A DNA stretch of 64,000 nt, taken from Panopea generosa (taxonomy: Eukaryota; Mollusca; Bivalvia; Adapedonta; Hiatellidae). The position numbers and the translations under genes were made by a program. Positions 49,676 to 60,594 of this stretch are shown piece after piece. Where the stretch lies: the NCBI GenBank assembly GCA_029582155.1, contig CM055902.1:18239511-18303510 (forward strand), in the 5' to 3' direction. A model generated the notes under the pieces. The model was not told the DNA's origin. It saw nothing but the letters and a program-made list of their open reading frames with translations, and ran no database searches. Position 1 is the stretch's first letter. The number at the start of each line of letters is the position of its first letter.

Positions 49676-50026
49676 CTTTAATAGATAAAAAAATGTTATT
49701 TCTTGATTATATATATATATAAAAAAATTGGTTGCGTCCCAGGATCGATCCCGGGGCGCCAGAGCGTGAAGCGAATATTCTACCACTAAACTATAATGAC
49801 GTTGCTAATTATGAACGTTTAATTAATGCATTTTATACTTAACATTATAAATTTTAAGCTAAAAAATAGAAGAAATATATTTTATTTATCCTTCAAAAAT
49901 TAAACAGACTATAGCGACTACTGTAAATTAGTTAGATCTAAGTTAATTAAAATCTTAACAAAGTTTCATAGTTTCAACCAATATCAAATGCATTTATGAT
50001 GCACAATAAGTTCTTTCGTTCGTTAC
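49676..50026 (-). other. Intron of the hAT-type gene
   Basis: 351 bp with GT ('gtaacg') at 50026 and AG ('aaag') at 49676. Removing it restores the reading frame across phase 2 (125-bp first exon). It holds a tRNA-like insertion at 49735-49803 and a (TA)n stretch at 49708-49722. Confidence 0.75.
49735..49803 (-). mobile_element. tRNA-like sequence (SINE head or pseudo-tRNA) in the hAT intron
   Basis: On the minus strand 'tagtttagtggtagaat' (box A-type) is followed by 'cccgggatcgatcctggga' (box B GATCGATCC with a near-complete T-stem). The acceptor stem does not pair, so this is not a working tRNA gene. Confidence 0.6.
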
Positions 50027-50151
50027 CTGGAAGGAAAACGATAGTCTTTGACCAATGTCCATTTCTCCGTCAATAAACGCATCTTACTTTCGTCATCCAA
50101 AACCCGAGGTTCACCTGGATCCGGATTGGGATGATCATTACTAGTTGACAT

Positions 50152-50756
50152 TTTTTAATTTTAGCGCGATGTAAACAATAATCTGGATCATGCAGGCGAT
50201 TGCGTTACGAAATAACCGGTGTACCGTGATATTGTCACCATCATAATCATCAGAACGAGTGGGATAGGATTTATAGAAATTGCACGATTTAAAAAATATA
50301 TATCTTAATAGTTTATTTACACGTTTTTCAGCCTTACCTACCTTCGCTTCTGATTTTATTGCATATTTCGACTTTAAAGGCCTTTTTATTTTTTTACATT
50401 TTTCAAAATGATGTATAGTCCCGGGTCTATATGGTCTAATAGTAGCTACGCCACTGACCACATTTATGTCTGAAATCGGAAGTATATTTCCCGATATTTT
50501 CAAACTACCAAGAGAAAGTTATAACGAAAACGAGGCTTGCATAAACTTTCACATTCAGATCATAACTAATCAATGGCGTAGATGATACCCATATACTTGA
50601 TGTAGTTATGTGTATGTTAATGACTTAATTCAAACGCTTATTTATAAATTAAAACACTGAAATGCATCATGTTTAAAGTAGTTTTAAATGATATTGTTTT
50701 ATTTTGAACGAAACCAAGTGTTCATGGTGACATTGGCCATATAAATTAAATACACT
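50152..50756. other. Spacer between two decayed genes; 120-codon minus-strand open frame unrecognised
   Basis: The open frame 50503-50141 (reads 'SGVATIRPYRPGTIHHFEKC' and a Lys-rich segment) overlaps the hAT start in another frame. No family is recognised. It could be 5' sequence of the hAT gene or part of another repeat. Confidence 0.35.
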
Positions 50757-52905
50757 TTAAAGTCTGTCAATAGGCGCTGGGCACGTTATGTCCTGGTACG
50801 CCGGTCGAACTAACGGTCTGACAACTCTATGGCAGTAGTCGTGACGCTCCCTGGACAAGTCCTCGTAGGCGATGAATTTGGCATAGCATCTGCTTTGAAG
50901 GTGAAGTCCCGAGACTTAAATGAATTCCATTAATTGTCGTCGGCGTCAAAGGCTTTCTTCACTCTTACAACACCGGGCTCTACAGACGACATCTTAAAGT
51001 TCTGGTATTGCCTGTAGTAATAGATTATTTAAAACAATAAAACACGCAATCTGGTCAAATTATATTTTCCATTTTAGATCCGTCGTTACAGCATTTATTT
51101 TGATAAAAAAATATCACTATTTTTACGTGATAAATCATGTCTTTATTTTTCAAAAGGCATTCTTTCTATAAGGTCTATTTTATTTACATAAAATGTATAT
51201 TAAAATAATACTTACAGATTTATAATATAATACCCGAATTTAGTTATCGAACTTCACTTTTTAAACCACTAAGGTTAGTAGTCTAATGACATTTATTTTT
51301 CTGTCAAATTTATCTTCCAGAAATAGTGTTTCACTAAAAACTAATAAAAACATATACCCTAAGCAACTACAATTACTCTCATTACTCGGTATATAACTAG
51401 GAAAAAACATTGTGTGTATGAAGTAAATGTTTAGGTAAACTATACCTTATTCCTCGTAACGGGCGAAATACTGGTCCGAGAAATTATTTCCAATTACGCC
51501 ATTGCCAAGATGGATATCGGACCGCATCATTTGTTGACGATGATGTGTTGACAACATCTTCAAGCTGACCTATGGTATCACAGTCAGTACGTCGATACAG
51601 TTTCTTCAAAGAGGCAAAGCCACTGTCCACCAAACAACGTGCATGGCCAGGCACTTGCATCATGTATTCTATGCGTTGGTGTTTTCCGGTCATTACACGC
51701 TACATAAAATAACTAAGTACATACTGGATTTTGTTCTGACCTGAAGTTAAAGTATGTGAAATAATAACTTATTTAAATGTTACATATGTTGTTAGTTCAT
51801 TTATCATTAAATAATTATTATATAGTTTTTCCTTGAAAACTTGCAAGGTTAATTAACATACGTGTTTCCAATTACATGTAATTATAGTAATAGTGTAATA
51901 CATTAGCCAATATGTTCGTTGTACTCCAAGCTCATTATCAAAATATACATTTATTTTATAGATAAGCATCAGGCAAAATGAATTTTACATGCTAGATAGT
52001 AATGATGAAAAATAAGTCAGACATAAAAGAAAAAAAATCTAAAATTACACTGGGCAGTTGTCTGCATGTGTAGTACAAGTTGTCTCGCCACTGCCGTACA
52101 ACTGTAAAGTCCAGTCGATCATAGATATTACAGAGTTCGGACCGTGAGTTGATGTTCCATCTTTTCCAATCATCTCGTTTTCATCGATTAAGAAATTCAA
52201 TTGCCGGGTAACTCCGTCCAAAAGAATTCCAAATATCTGTATTTTTCTAAGCGTTGTAAAATACATTGGGCCCATCTGCCTGGCGTGAGGCCCATCTGCC
52301 TTGCGTGATGGGGGTAAACATACATTCTGGATGAAATCAAACGTATTGCTCTGCCTCAGAGTTGCCATGGACTTGTTTGGCCAATTCAATACATGTGTTG
52401 TATACTTCTCTTTCTTTTTGCGCCTGCAATATTTGTTCTTTCATTTTGTTTGTAGATTCCAGCTTTTCTTCTTCAGTAACAGAATTAATTATGGCTTTTA
52501 TCATTTTCTCACAAGAAGCACATACATCGTCTCTATGTGTCGCTTTTTTTACATGAGAAAGACATGCATTCCATACATTGCCGAATGTGGTATATTTTAC
52601 AGAACCGCATTCGGGGTTCTTTTCAGTACAACCAGCATCATATTTTTTCATGGACACTTTTTTGTTGTATCACTTTGCAAATAAATTGGAGGTATATTGT
52701 CCCGCCCCCTTGGAACAGCTGGCTGTGGCATCCAAAATTTGTCTGCGTAATTCGAAAAAAATTGAACGACTAATTTGATGTCATCAAATTTTAGGGACTT
52801 TGCTGGTTTCCTTCCTGTATTTGCATGTGTTCTTAGGGTTGCGCCATGTTTACTGATGTGTGTCATAATGCCTTTAGCTGTGTTTACCTATGTCAAAAAC
52901 AAGTT
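50757..52905 (-). pseudogene. Multi-exon gene of the DUF7869-like invertebrate family, decayed
   Basis: Read from about 52905 down: 'HGATLRTHANTGRKPAKSLK', 'PQPAVPRGRDNIPPIYLQSD', a frameshift near 52650, then 'KYTTFGNVWNACLSHVKKAT', 'DDVCASCEKM', 'TEEEKLESTNKMKEQILQAQ'. A second frameshift near 52350 is followed by 'TFDFIQNVCLPPSR', 'RQMGPMYFTTLRKIQIFGIL', 'STHGPNSVISMIDWTL' and 'TCTTHADNCP'. The next exon 51699-51446 has 'RVMTGKHQRIEYMMQVPGHA', 'LKKLYRRTDCD' and 'YPSWQWRNWK', then a stop in place of a residue. The last exon 51011-50757 has 'NFKMSSVEPGVV' and 'RERHDYCHRVVRPLVRPAYQ', ending at TAA 50757-50759. Intron 51012-51445 joins in frame (AAG|gtatag ... ctacag|G). A ~13-residue piece after 'HADNCP' is missing. 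The family is probably transposon-derived; the Pfam assignment is from memory. Confidence 0.82.
51012..51445 (-). other. Last intron of the DUF7869-like gene
   Basis: 434 bp with 'gtatag' at 51445 and 'ctacag' at 51012. The join gives an in-frame Ile-Arg-Gln-Tyr across a split codon. No insertion is seen within it. Confidence 0.75.
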
Positions 52906-53599
52906 TAAATGTGGTCCTACATACATGTTTTCCAAGAAAAAAAATATTCATATCGTACTCTCTGTCTTTTCTTTCCGCGTTTCATTGATTCATTGTCTGA
53001 ACAATCAACCAGTGTTGCCATAATGTACATTACATGACAGTCGTTATGGTCTCACTGAACAATTACCTCCAATACATGACGTTAGCAAGATTATTACGCC
53101 CAAGAAATTAGAGCTGTGTAAAGCGGTTGGGTAATTTTTTTTTTAAAAATGCATAAAATGTCATTTTTCTTTGTGCATATGGGAACATTGGAACATTTTC
53201 ATGATTTCTGCAAAGTTTGGGTGACCCTGGGAACTGTTTGATGATGCTATAACAGTTTAAAGATGCGTAGTGATATACTGCAACAAATGGGCAGAATTGT
53301 CAAAAATGAAGGGGTGCCATCAAACCATCGAAATTGTGAAAAAGCAACCTGGTCAACCCCATGTTTTTTTCTGCATATTTGGACCAACAGAGGACTATCT
53401 ATGGGAATAAGGCACTTTTAGAACCATTGGTAATGTATCCAGTGTTCCAGAAGTGCATGTCTCTATATGTAGAACAGTACAAAATTAATTGGTGTGTGAG
53501 ACGTTATGGCAACCACACCCAGCAAACATAAATTGCTTAATTTTCTGTACATCTTGGTCACCCTCTAACATTACATTATCATTTTGAGAGTTATGCTCT
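52906..53599. other. No gene seen
   Basis: Probably the 5' intron or flank of the DUF7869-like gene; nothing recognisable. Confidence 0.35.
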
Positions 53600-53790
53600 C
53601 TTTATTCGTCACTTTCTGAATCTACCCTTTCTTCACATACGGTTGTAGAAAGTGTCTTGCTCGTTCATCAACATTCAGTTGCAGGTCATTTTCATCAATG
53701 ATACCATCATCATGAACGGCTTCATTGTCCTCACTGTCACTGGCTTGTGAAGCAAATGGGGTAAAAATTGGTATTTTCCCAAAATGTTCG
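53600..53790 (-). pseudogene. Possible acidic N-terminal coding scrap upstream of the DUF7869-like gene
   Basis: The minus strand reads 'FASQASDSEDNEAVHDDGII' and then 'DENDLQLNVDERARHFLQPY' before a stop. The composition is that of an acidic linker with coding-like codons. It lies upstream of, and in the same orientation as, the 50.8-52.9 kb gene, so it may be one of its N-terminal exons. No splice pair was verified. Confidence 0.3.
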
Positions 53791-54664
53791 GAGAACAAAC
53801 TATCTAGGTCCTATCTATATTTTGGAATCAAATGCCACATATTAACATTTAAAATGAGTCATTATAAAATTAATAAAGATGTGAGATATGAAAAAAGCAC
53901 GAAAAAAATATTCATCTTACGGGATCCGAACTCAGTTTTCCTTGGCAACAGTCCACGACTATAACCACTTTTTGTTTTGGCAATCTACAGTTTGTTATAA
54001 ACAGTACAACTCTGAATAGTCGGCTGAAATAAGCTGCTTGGGAAATGACGTTAATTTAGAATTACTGATATTGCAATAATAACCAGGATTGAAAAAAAAA
54101 CCACCCGCACAAATAATACGACTTTAACATTGCAACAGATACTTACTAGTTTTAAAGAACGAATATCGAGTGCTTCCCTTTTCAATTTTATTTCTGTATA
54201 ATCTTTCCAGAAATCTTGAATCTTGAAATAAGTGTATCCGTTCTATCTAGCTATACCGAGAATACATGTCTGTAGTTGCATGTTTAGATACATCAACGCC
54301 CACACAATGAGCATGGATTACCAATCATGCAATGGAATAAAACACCAGTTTTGTTTATATTCCCAAGGGCATATCTAAACTATATTATCGCATATTATTT
54401 AAGTATACGCACAACACTGGCGGCTTTGTGTTATATTATCAGAAAACAAATAAATAAAAGTATTCATGCGATTTTTTGTAAGCATGCAATACAACTATAA
54501 GATCAAGAAGGAATATATATTCCTTCTGAATTATTTTAGATATGCATGCATTAGCAAGCTATCCACATGTAAACGACAAGTATATTTCATTTGGATGTTT
54601 CTTTGTGCGTCTTATAATACAAACTAACAAACCTTGGAAGTGTAAGATGGACACGATCAAGACT
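53791..54664. other. No gene seen
   Basis: AT-rich; a short near-palindrome 'gaaggaatatatattccttc' lies at ~54508-54527. Confidence 0.45.
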
Positions 54665-57085
54665 AACTGGTTTGCTGTAATTTTCATACATCCTTTACAA
54701 TATCAATACGGTTTGCTGTAATTTTCGTACATCCTTTACAATATCAATATGGTTTACTGTAATTTTCAAACATCCTTTACAATATCAATATGGTTTGCTG
54801 TAATTTCCATACCTCCTTTACAATATCAATATGGTTTACTGCCATTTTCAAACATCCTTTACAATATCAATATGGTTTACTGTAATTTTCAAACATCCTT
54901 TACAATATCAATATGGTTTGCTGTAATGTTTATACATTCTTTACAATATCAATATGGTTTGCTGTAATTTTCAAACATCCATTACAATATCAATATGGTC
55001 TACTGTAATTTTCAAACAACCTTTACTATATCAAGATGGTTTGCTGTAATTTTCTTACATCCTTTACAATATCGAGATGGTTTGCTATATTTATCACACA
55101 TCCTTTACAATATCAAGATGGTTTGCTATAATTATCATACAAACTTTACACTTTCAAGATGGTTTGCTTTAATTATCAAACATCTTTTACAATATCAAGA
55201 TGGTTTGCTATAATTATCAAACATCCTTTACAATATCAAGATGATTTGCTATAATATTCATTCATCCGTTACAATATCAAGATGGTTTGCTTTAATTATC
55301 AAACATCCTTTACAATATCGAGATGGTTGGTTATATTTATCACACATCCTTTACAATATCAATATGGTTTGCTATAATTATCATTCATCCGTTACAATAT
55401 CAAGATGGTTTGCTTTAATTATCATGCATCCTTTACAATATCGAGATGGTTTGCTTTAATTATCAAACATCTTTTACAATATAAAGATGGTTTGCTATAA
55501 TTATCAAACATACTTTACAATTTCAATATGGTTTGCTGTAATTTTCAAACATCCATTACAATATCAATATGGTCTACTGTAATTTTCAAACAACCTTTAC
55601 TATATCAAGATGGTTTGCTGTAATTTTCTTACATCCTTTACAATATCGAGATGGTTTGCTATATTTATCACACATCCTTTACAATATCAAGATGGTTTGC
55701 TATAATTATCATACAAACTTTACACTTTCAAGATGGTTTGCTTTAATTATCAAACATCTTTTACAATATCAAGATGGTTTGCTATAATTATCAAACATCC
55801 TTTACAATATCAAGATGATTTGCTTCAATATTCATTCATCCGTTACAATATCAAGATGGTTTGCTTTAATTATGAAACATCCTTTACAATATCGAGATGG
55901 TTGGTTATATTTATCACACATCCTTTACAATATCAATATGGTTTGCTATAATTATCATTCATCCGTTACAATATCAAGATGGTTTGCTTTAATTATCATG
56001 CATCTTTTACAATATCAAGATGGTTTGCTTTAATTATCAAACATCTTTTACAATATCAAGATGGTTTGCTATAATTATCAAACATACTTTACAATTTCAA
56101 GATGGTTTGCTTTAATTATCAAACATCTTTTACAATATCAAGATGGTTTGCTATAATTATCAAACATCCTTTACAATATCAAGATGATTTGCTATAATAT
56201 TCATTCATCCGTTACAATATCAAGATGGTTTGCTTTAATTATCAAACATCCTTTACAATATCAAGATGGTTTGCTATAATTAATCATGCATCCTTTACAA
56301 TATCAAGATGGTTTGCTTTAATTATCAAACATCTTTTACAATATCAAGATGGTTTGCTATAATTATCAAACATCCTTTACAATATCAAGATGATTTGCTA
56401 TAATATTCATTCATCCGTTTTAATATCAAGATGGTTTGCTTTAATTATCAAACATCCTTTACAATATCGAGATGGTTGGTTATATTTATCACACATCCTT
56501 TACAATATTAAGATGGTTTGCTATAATTATCAAATATTCTTTATAAAATCAATATGATTTGCTATAATTATCAAACATCCTTTACAATATCAATATGATT
56601 TGCTATAATTATCGAACATCCTTTACAATATCGAGATGGTTTGCTATATTTATCACATATCCTTTACAATATCACTATGGTTTGCTATAATTATCAAACA
56701 TCCTTTACAATATCAATATGGTTTGCTATAATTATCAAACATCCTTTACAATATCAATATAGTTTTCTATAATTATCATGCATCATTTACAATATCAATA
56801 TGGTTTGCTATATTTATCACACATCCTTTAAAATATCAATATGGTTTGCTATAATTATCAAACATCCTTTACAATATCAATATGGTTTGCTATAATTATC
56901 ATGCATCCTATACAATATCAAGATGGTTTGCTTTAATTATCAAACATCATTTACAATATCCAGATGGTTTGCTATATTTATTACACATCCTTTAAAATAT
57001 CAAGATGGTTTGCTATAATTATCAAACATCATTTACAATATCAATTTGATTTGCTATAATATTCATTCATCCGTTACAATATCGA
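54665..57085. repeat. Minisatellite, 41-bp unit, ~59 copies, with 574-bp higher-order repeat
   Basis: Unit core 'caatatcaagatggtttgct' followed by 'ataattatcaaacatcc'. Variants (ggtctact, acactttc, ggttggtt, atattcattcatccgtt) recur in the same order 574 bp (14 units) apart: the block starting near 54965 recurs almost exactly from near 55539. Stops recur every 246 bp (6 units), giving a ladder of identical 72-codon frames that are not genes. Confidence 0.97.
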
Positions 57086-57817
57086 GAAAAGCCAAACAAT
57101 TTCAATGGAATTATTTTCATAGAGCATAATTATATAAAACCCATACATCTGTCACAAGCTATGTCATAAGCTATGTGCAATCTTTGCAATACAGAAAGAG
57201 AAACTCTAGCAACCTTCTTCGTTTCTGACATAACTTCTATTTTAAATATTGACTCTCCGACGTTTCTCTTGGCTTGCATAAGTGTCCTAGGGAACTTAAT
57301 ACATGTACAGTAAACGGAGTGACCGTTAATTATGAGAGAAAATGGCAACTGTGGAAATTCAGAAATGAGCACAAATTTAATACAAAATTACGAAAGATAG
57401 AGATCCTCTATTCTAATATTATATCTGCTTTAAAAGATCAAATAACATACATCGGTCAGAACAAATAAAGACAAACAGTTATTAGAGACATCCTTTCTTA
57501 ATTACCGATAAAAATGTTTGTAAAGAAACCGTTTAAATATGTAATTTTATATTTTTTGGCAAATTATGACTGAAAATAAATCTGTTTATACCATACAATG
57601 TCATGGATGTTCCATTGGTTTAAAACTGCATTTTCAAATGAATGAATGAATCAATTGTTATTAAACAGAATGAATCAATGGATAATGCATGATGGATATG
57701 ATGATTATTAAATGATGATGGGAAATACATGTTAATTCAATTGATCAAAATTCTATATTGTCATGTTATGTTTGTGTGTATATACAATCAATAAACGGGC
57801 CATTGATATTTGCTCAA
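57086..57817. mobile_element. Insertion within the 41-bp array, unidentified
   Basis: This non-repetitive 732 bp is flanked on both sides by in-register 41-bp units ('...caatatcgaga' and 'atggtttgctataattatc...'), so it is an insertion. It holds an 80-codon minus-strand open frame (57372-57130, 'MLISEFPQLPFSLIINGHSV' onward) of unknown family. The right end ('acgggccattgatatttg') loosely resembles the 3' end of the neighbouring LINE ('tgggccggtggccttgat'), suggesting an opposite-strand copy of a related LINE; this is inference. Confidence 0.5.
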
Positions 57818-57945
57818 AAATGGTTTGCTATAATTATCATACATCCGGTACAATATCAAAATGGTTTGTTATAATTATTATACATCCGGTACAATATCGA
57901 AATGGTTTGTTATAATTATTATACATCCGGTATAATATCTTTTAA
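57818..57945. repeat. 41-bp minisatellite, segment between two insertions
   Basis: Three units of a diverged subtype ('catccggtacaatatcaaaa', 'tggtttgttataattatta'). The subtype differs from 54.6-57.1 kb but matches the segment at 60.3-60.5 kb. Confidence 0.93.
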
Positions 57946-60295
57946 TTTTCAACTTTATTTGTTTTTTATTTGTATCAAGGCCACCGGCCCATACACAATA
58001 CAATAATAAACAAATATATACAATGCATAGTAGTGTGAACATGTGATATAGTTATTAGTTACTAATATATTTATACACACATTACATAGATACCTTGTAT
58101 GTGTGAATTTCTCAATCTGAATGCATACTATATAAACATTGCTAAACTGCGTACAATATTTTCATTTTTACAAGACATTAATATTATATTAAACTTGCTC
58201 AAGGACGGGGATTCAAAATATTTCTTTGGCATATATTTTAAGCGTAGCTCTCTATATAATGGACATACTAGAATAAAGTGGTATTTTGTTTCAATAAGTA
58301 ATTCACAGAATATGGAATAACGCATTTCTCTTGGAATATTCATATGACGTCCTTTTTCAATCATTAAAGAATTGGAAGAAGTTCTAAATGTAACAATACT
58401 CTGTCTAAACTTTAGTATGTCAAACTATTTTAAATATGATTCGAAAATGAAATTACATTTAAATTCTGTATACAGTACTAACTTATTATTCTGTGAGCAA
58501 TCAGCATGCCAGCTTTTATTATATTAATCTTTAAGTCTATTTTTATGTTGTACGACAAACAATATATGGTTAACTATATTCTGCCTTTCCCTAACATACC
58601 GAAATCCATTTTATACAAATTCATACGAACAGTAGACACCCAAATTTTGTACCCTTTTCGTCAAAATATCGAATCATATTATATCTTTTAACATATCTAG
58701 TATTTGGTAAACTCAATATTCTTAATCAAAAATTAATACAACGTTTAACAACAGCTACTATATACATAGGATATCTCTCACAGTCTCCCAAAACTGCAGC
58801 ATTACAAGATCTAAATGGTGCATCCATATATCTTTTACATGCAAAACTATGTATATGTTCAACGCAATCGCGTTGTTCTAGACCCCACAATTCAGCACCA
58901 TACATTAATACAGGAAAACCTTTTGTTTCAAAATTTAAAATATGTTGAAGAAGGCATAGGAAGTAAATTATTCACACCTTTAAGAACAGATATTAGAACT
59001 CGTTTCGCTTTATTCGCCATATTTTCAGACATTTTATAAAGTGATAGTTTACTCGTAATTAGCAAACCAACATAGGAAAAAGCGTTTACTGTTTTTAATT
59101 GATGATTATCATAAAACCATTTTTAACTCCTAGATAACTGGCCGCCGTTTGAAAACACAAAACATTTTGTTTTTCCTACATTCACACCCAACAACCTGTC
59201 CAAACAGTACTGATGGAGATAATTTAGCTGTTGCTGTAACCAACAGTATCGGCAATTAATGCTACATCGTCAGCAAAAAGTAATGAAAAAAAATCAGTGA
59301 TCTCAGGACTAATTGTATGCCATGTGTACCACTGCTAGTTATAGTTGCATTTAATTCATTATAAAAATTGTAAATAATATAAGGCTTAACTTGCAGCCTT
59401 GTCTAATTCCACTCAGCCTTGTTTAAGTCCAAGTGGACAATTAAAATACTTTGTAAAGGTTGATCCGATTCTTACTCTTGCTTTTACGGATCGCTAAATA
59501 CTTTTATGGACTGAAATGGATCGCCTTTAATTGTTTTAACACTGTGTACAATTTAGATCTATTAACTGAGTCAAACGCTTTTTTAAAGTCAACGAAAGCC
59601 ACATAAATCGGTTTATGTTTCCTACAGGTATTTGTTAATCAAGGAATACAAAACAAAGCCATTATCAACAGTCAAATAGCTGGAACAAAAACCTGCCTGC
59701 GACGCGATTATTTTATCAAAAGCGTTAACAAAAAACGCAACCCGCTTAGTCAAGATACTAATGTATAGTTTACTAAAAATATCTATGAGAAATATGCCTC
59801 TGTAATTGTCTGGATCATTTATTTGCCCCTTTTTATGTACGGGGAAAAATATACCTGTTGTCCATAAAGCTGGAAATTCTCCAGATCTATAGATTCTATT
59901 AAACAGTTTCTAAATAAATGGTAACAAAATATTAATGCCATGAATAAAATGTCCTGCTACAAGACTACCGCTTGCGAATTGATTTGGATTGATACCCTTT
60001 ACTACATCAAGAATTTCGTCATCTGTGATGTCACGGTTAAACAGGATTACTTCAATATCATCTAGGTCAATATTTACTTCGCTATCGTCTTCTATAATTG
60101 CATCCCCTCCACTATTAAAAACTTGTTTAAAATGGTTGTACCACTGAGATGGAGAATTTTTTTAGGACTTAACCTTGGAAATGTGTATATAACTTTAAAT
60201 TCTTCCAAAACATCTTTGTATTTTTAACCGATGATTCCAGTTTACTTTAGAAAGCATCATTATATGCCTTTTTCTTACGTTTACATAAATATTGA
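57946..60295 (-). pseudogene. 5'-truncated LINE (RT to 3' end) inserted in the 41-bp array
   Basis: Reading down from ~60250: 'FPALWTTGIFFPVHKKGQ', 'DPDNYRGIFLIDIFSKLYIS', 'KKAFDSVNRSKLYTVLKQ' (RT motif A), 'IRQGCKLSLILFTIF' (motif B-like), 'GVNVGKTKCFVFSNGGQLSR', 'NAFSYVGLLITSKLSLYKMS', 'ACKRYMDAPFRSCNAAVLGD'. The last 78-codon open stretch (58364-58128) holds the Cys/His end 'CELLIETKYHFILVCPLYRE'. The 3' UTR ends near 57955 with 'gtatgggccggtggccttga' and an A-rich tail. The YADD/FADD region is damaged; there are many stops. 41-bp units on both sides prove insertion into the array. The C-terminus is related to that of the 2.6-3.4 kb fragment. Confidence 0.88.
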
Positions 60296-60540
60296 TACTG
60301 CATAAGTATCATACATCCGTTACAATATCAGAATGGTTAGCTATAATTATCATACATCGGTACAATACCAAAATGGTTTGCTATTATTATCATACATTGG
60401 TACATTATCAAAATGGGTTGCTATAATTATCGTACATCCGGTAAAATATAAAAATGGTTTGCTATAATTATCGTACATTGGTACAATATGAAAGTGGTTT
60501 GCTACAATTATTTTACATCCGTTACAATATCAAAATATCG
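60296..60540. repeat. 41-bp minisatellite, segment right of the LINE
   Basis: Six units ('catacatcggtacaatacca', 'aatggtttgctataattatc'), subtype as at 57818-57945, in the same orientation. Confidence 0.93.
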
Positions 60541-60594
60541 TTTCAAGTCTGACTTTACCTTTTGTTACTGAGTAAAGGTCAAACACTTTTATAT

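Larger units (their letters stand above)
48358..50151 (-). pseudogene. hAT-family transposase-type gene (ZMYM1/DUF4371-like), two exons, decayed
   Basis: Exon 1 (50151-50027) begins with ATG 'MSTSNDHPNPDPGEPRV' and ends '...YRFPS' plus two bases before a donor 'gtaacg'. Exon 2 starts at 49675 after 'ttaaag', and joining the two keeps the frame through 'GGKERRFNANRM', 'WLRYSVAKDAIFCAPCLLL' (TTF-type zinc finger) and 'DWKNFSAYVKRH'. DUF4371 follows: 'HILREIIETQVLFGQQNIAI', 'VDEATDSATKEQLSICVRY', then 'NMSGKFNGVQELI' and 'NYVHCKSHCLNLSLL' and 'CKTRWMSREE'. Three frameshifts (near 49180, 48725 and 48585) and stops (in 'GKE*AF', 'TCK*', 'GS*NMSG') inactivate it. The C-terminal hATC dimerisation region is missing. 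Such genes are often domesticated or multicopy in invertebrates; this copy is dead. Confidence 0.87.

Noticed and set aside
54749..56033. Series of near-identical 72-codon open frames
   Set aside because: 41 x 3 = 123 bp gives a repeating frame with a stop every 246 bp; repeat artefact.
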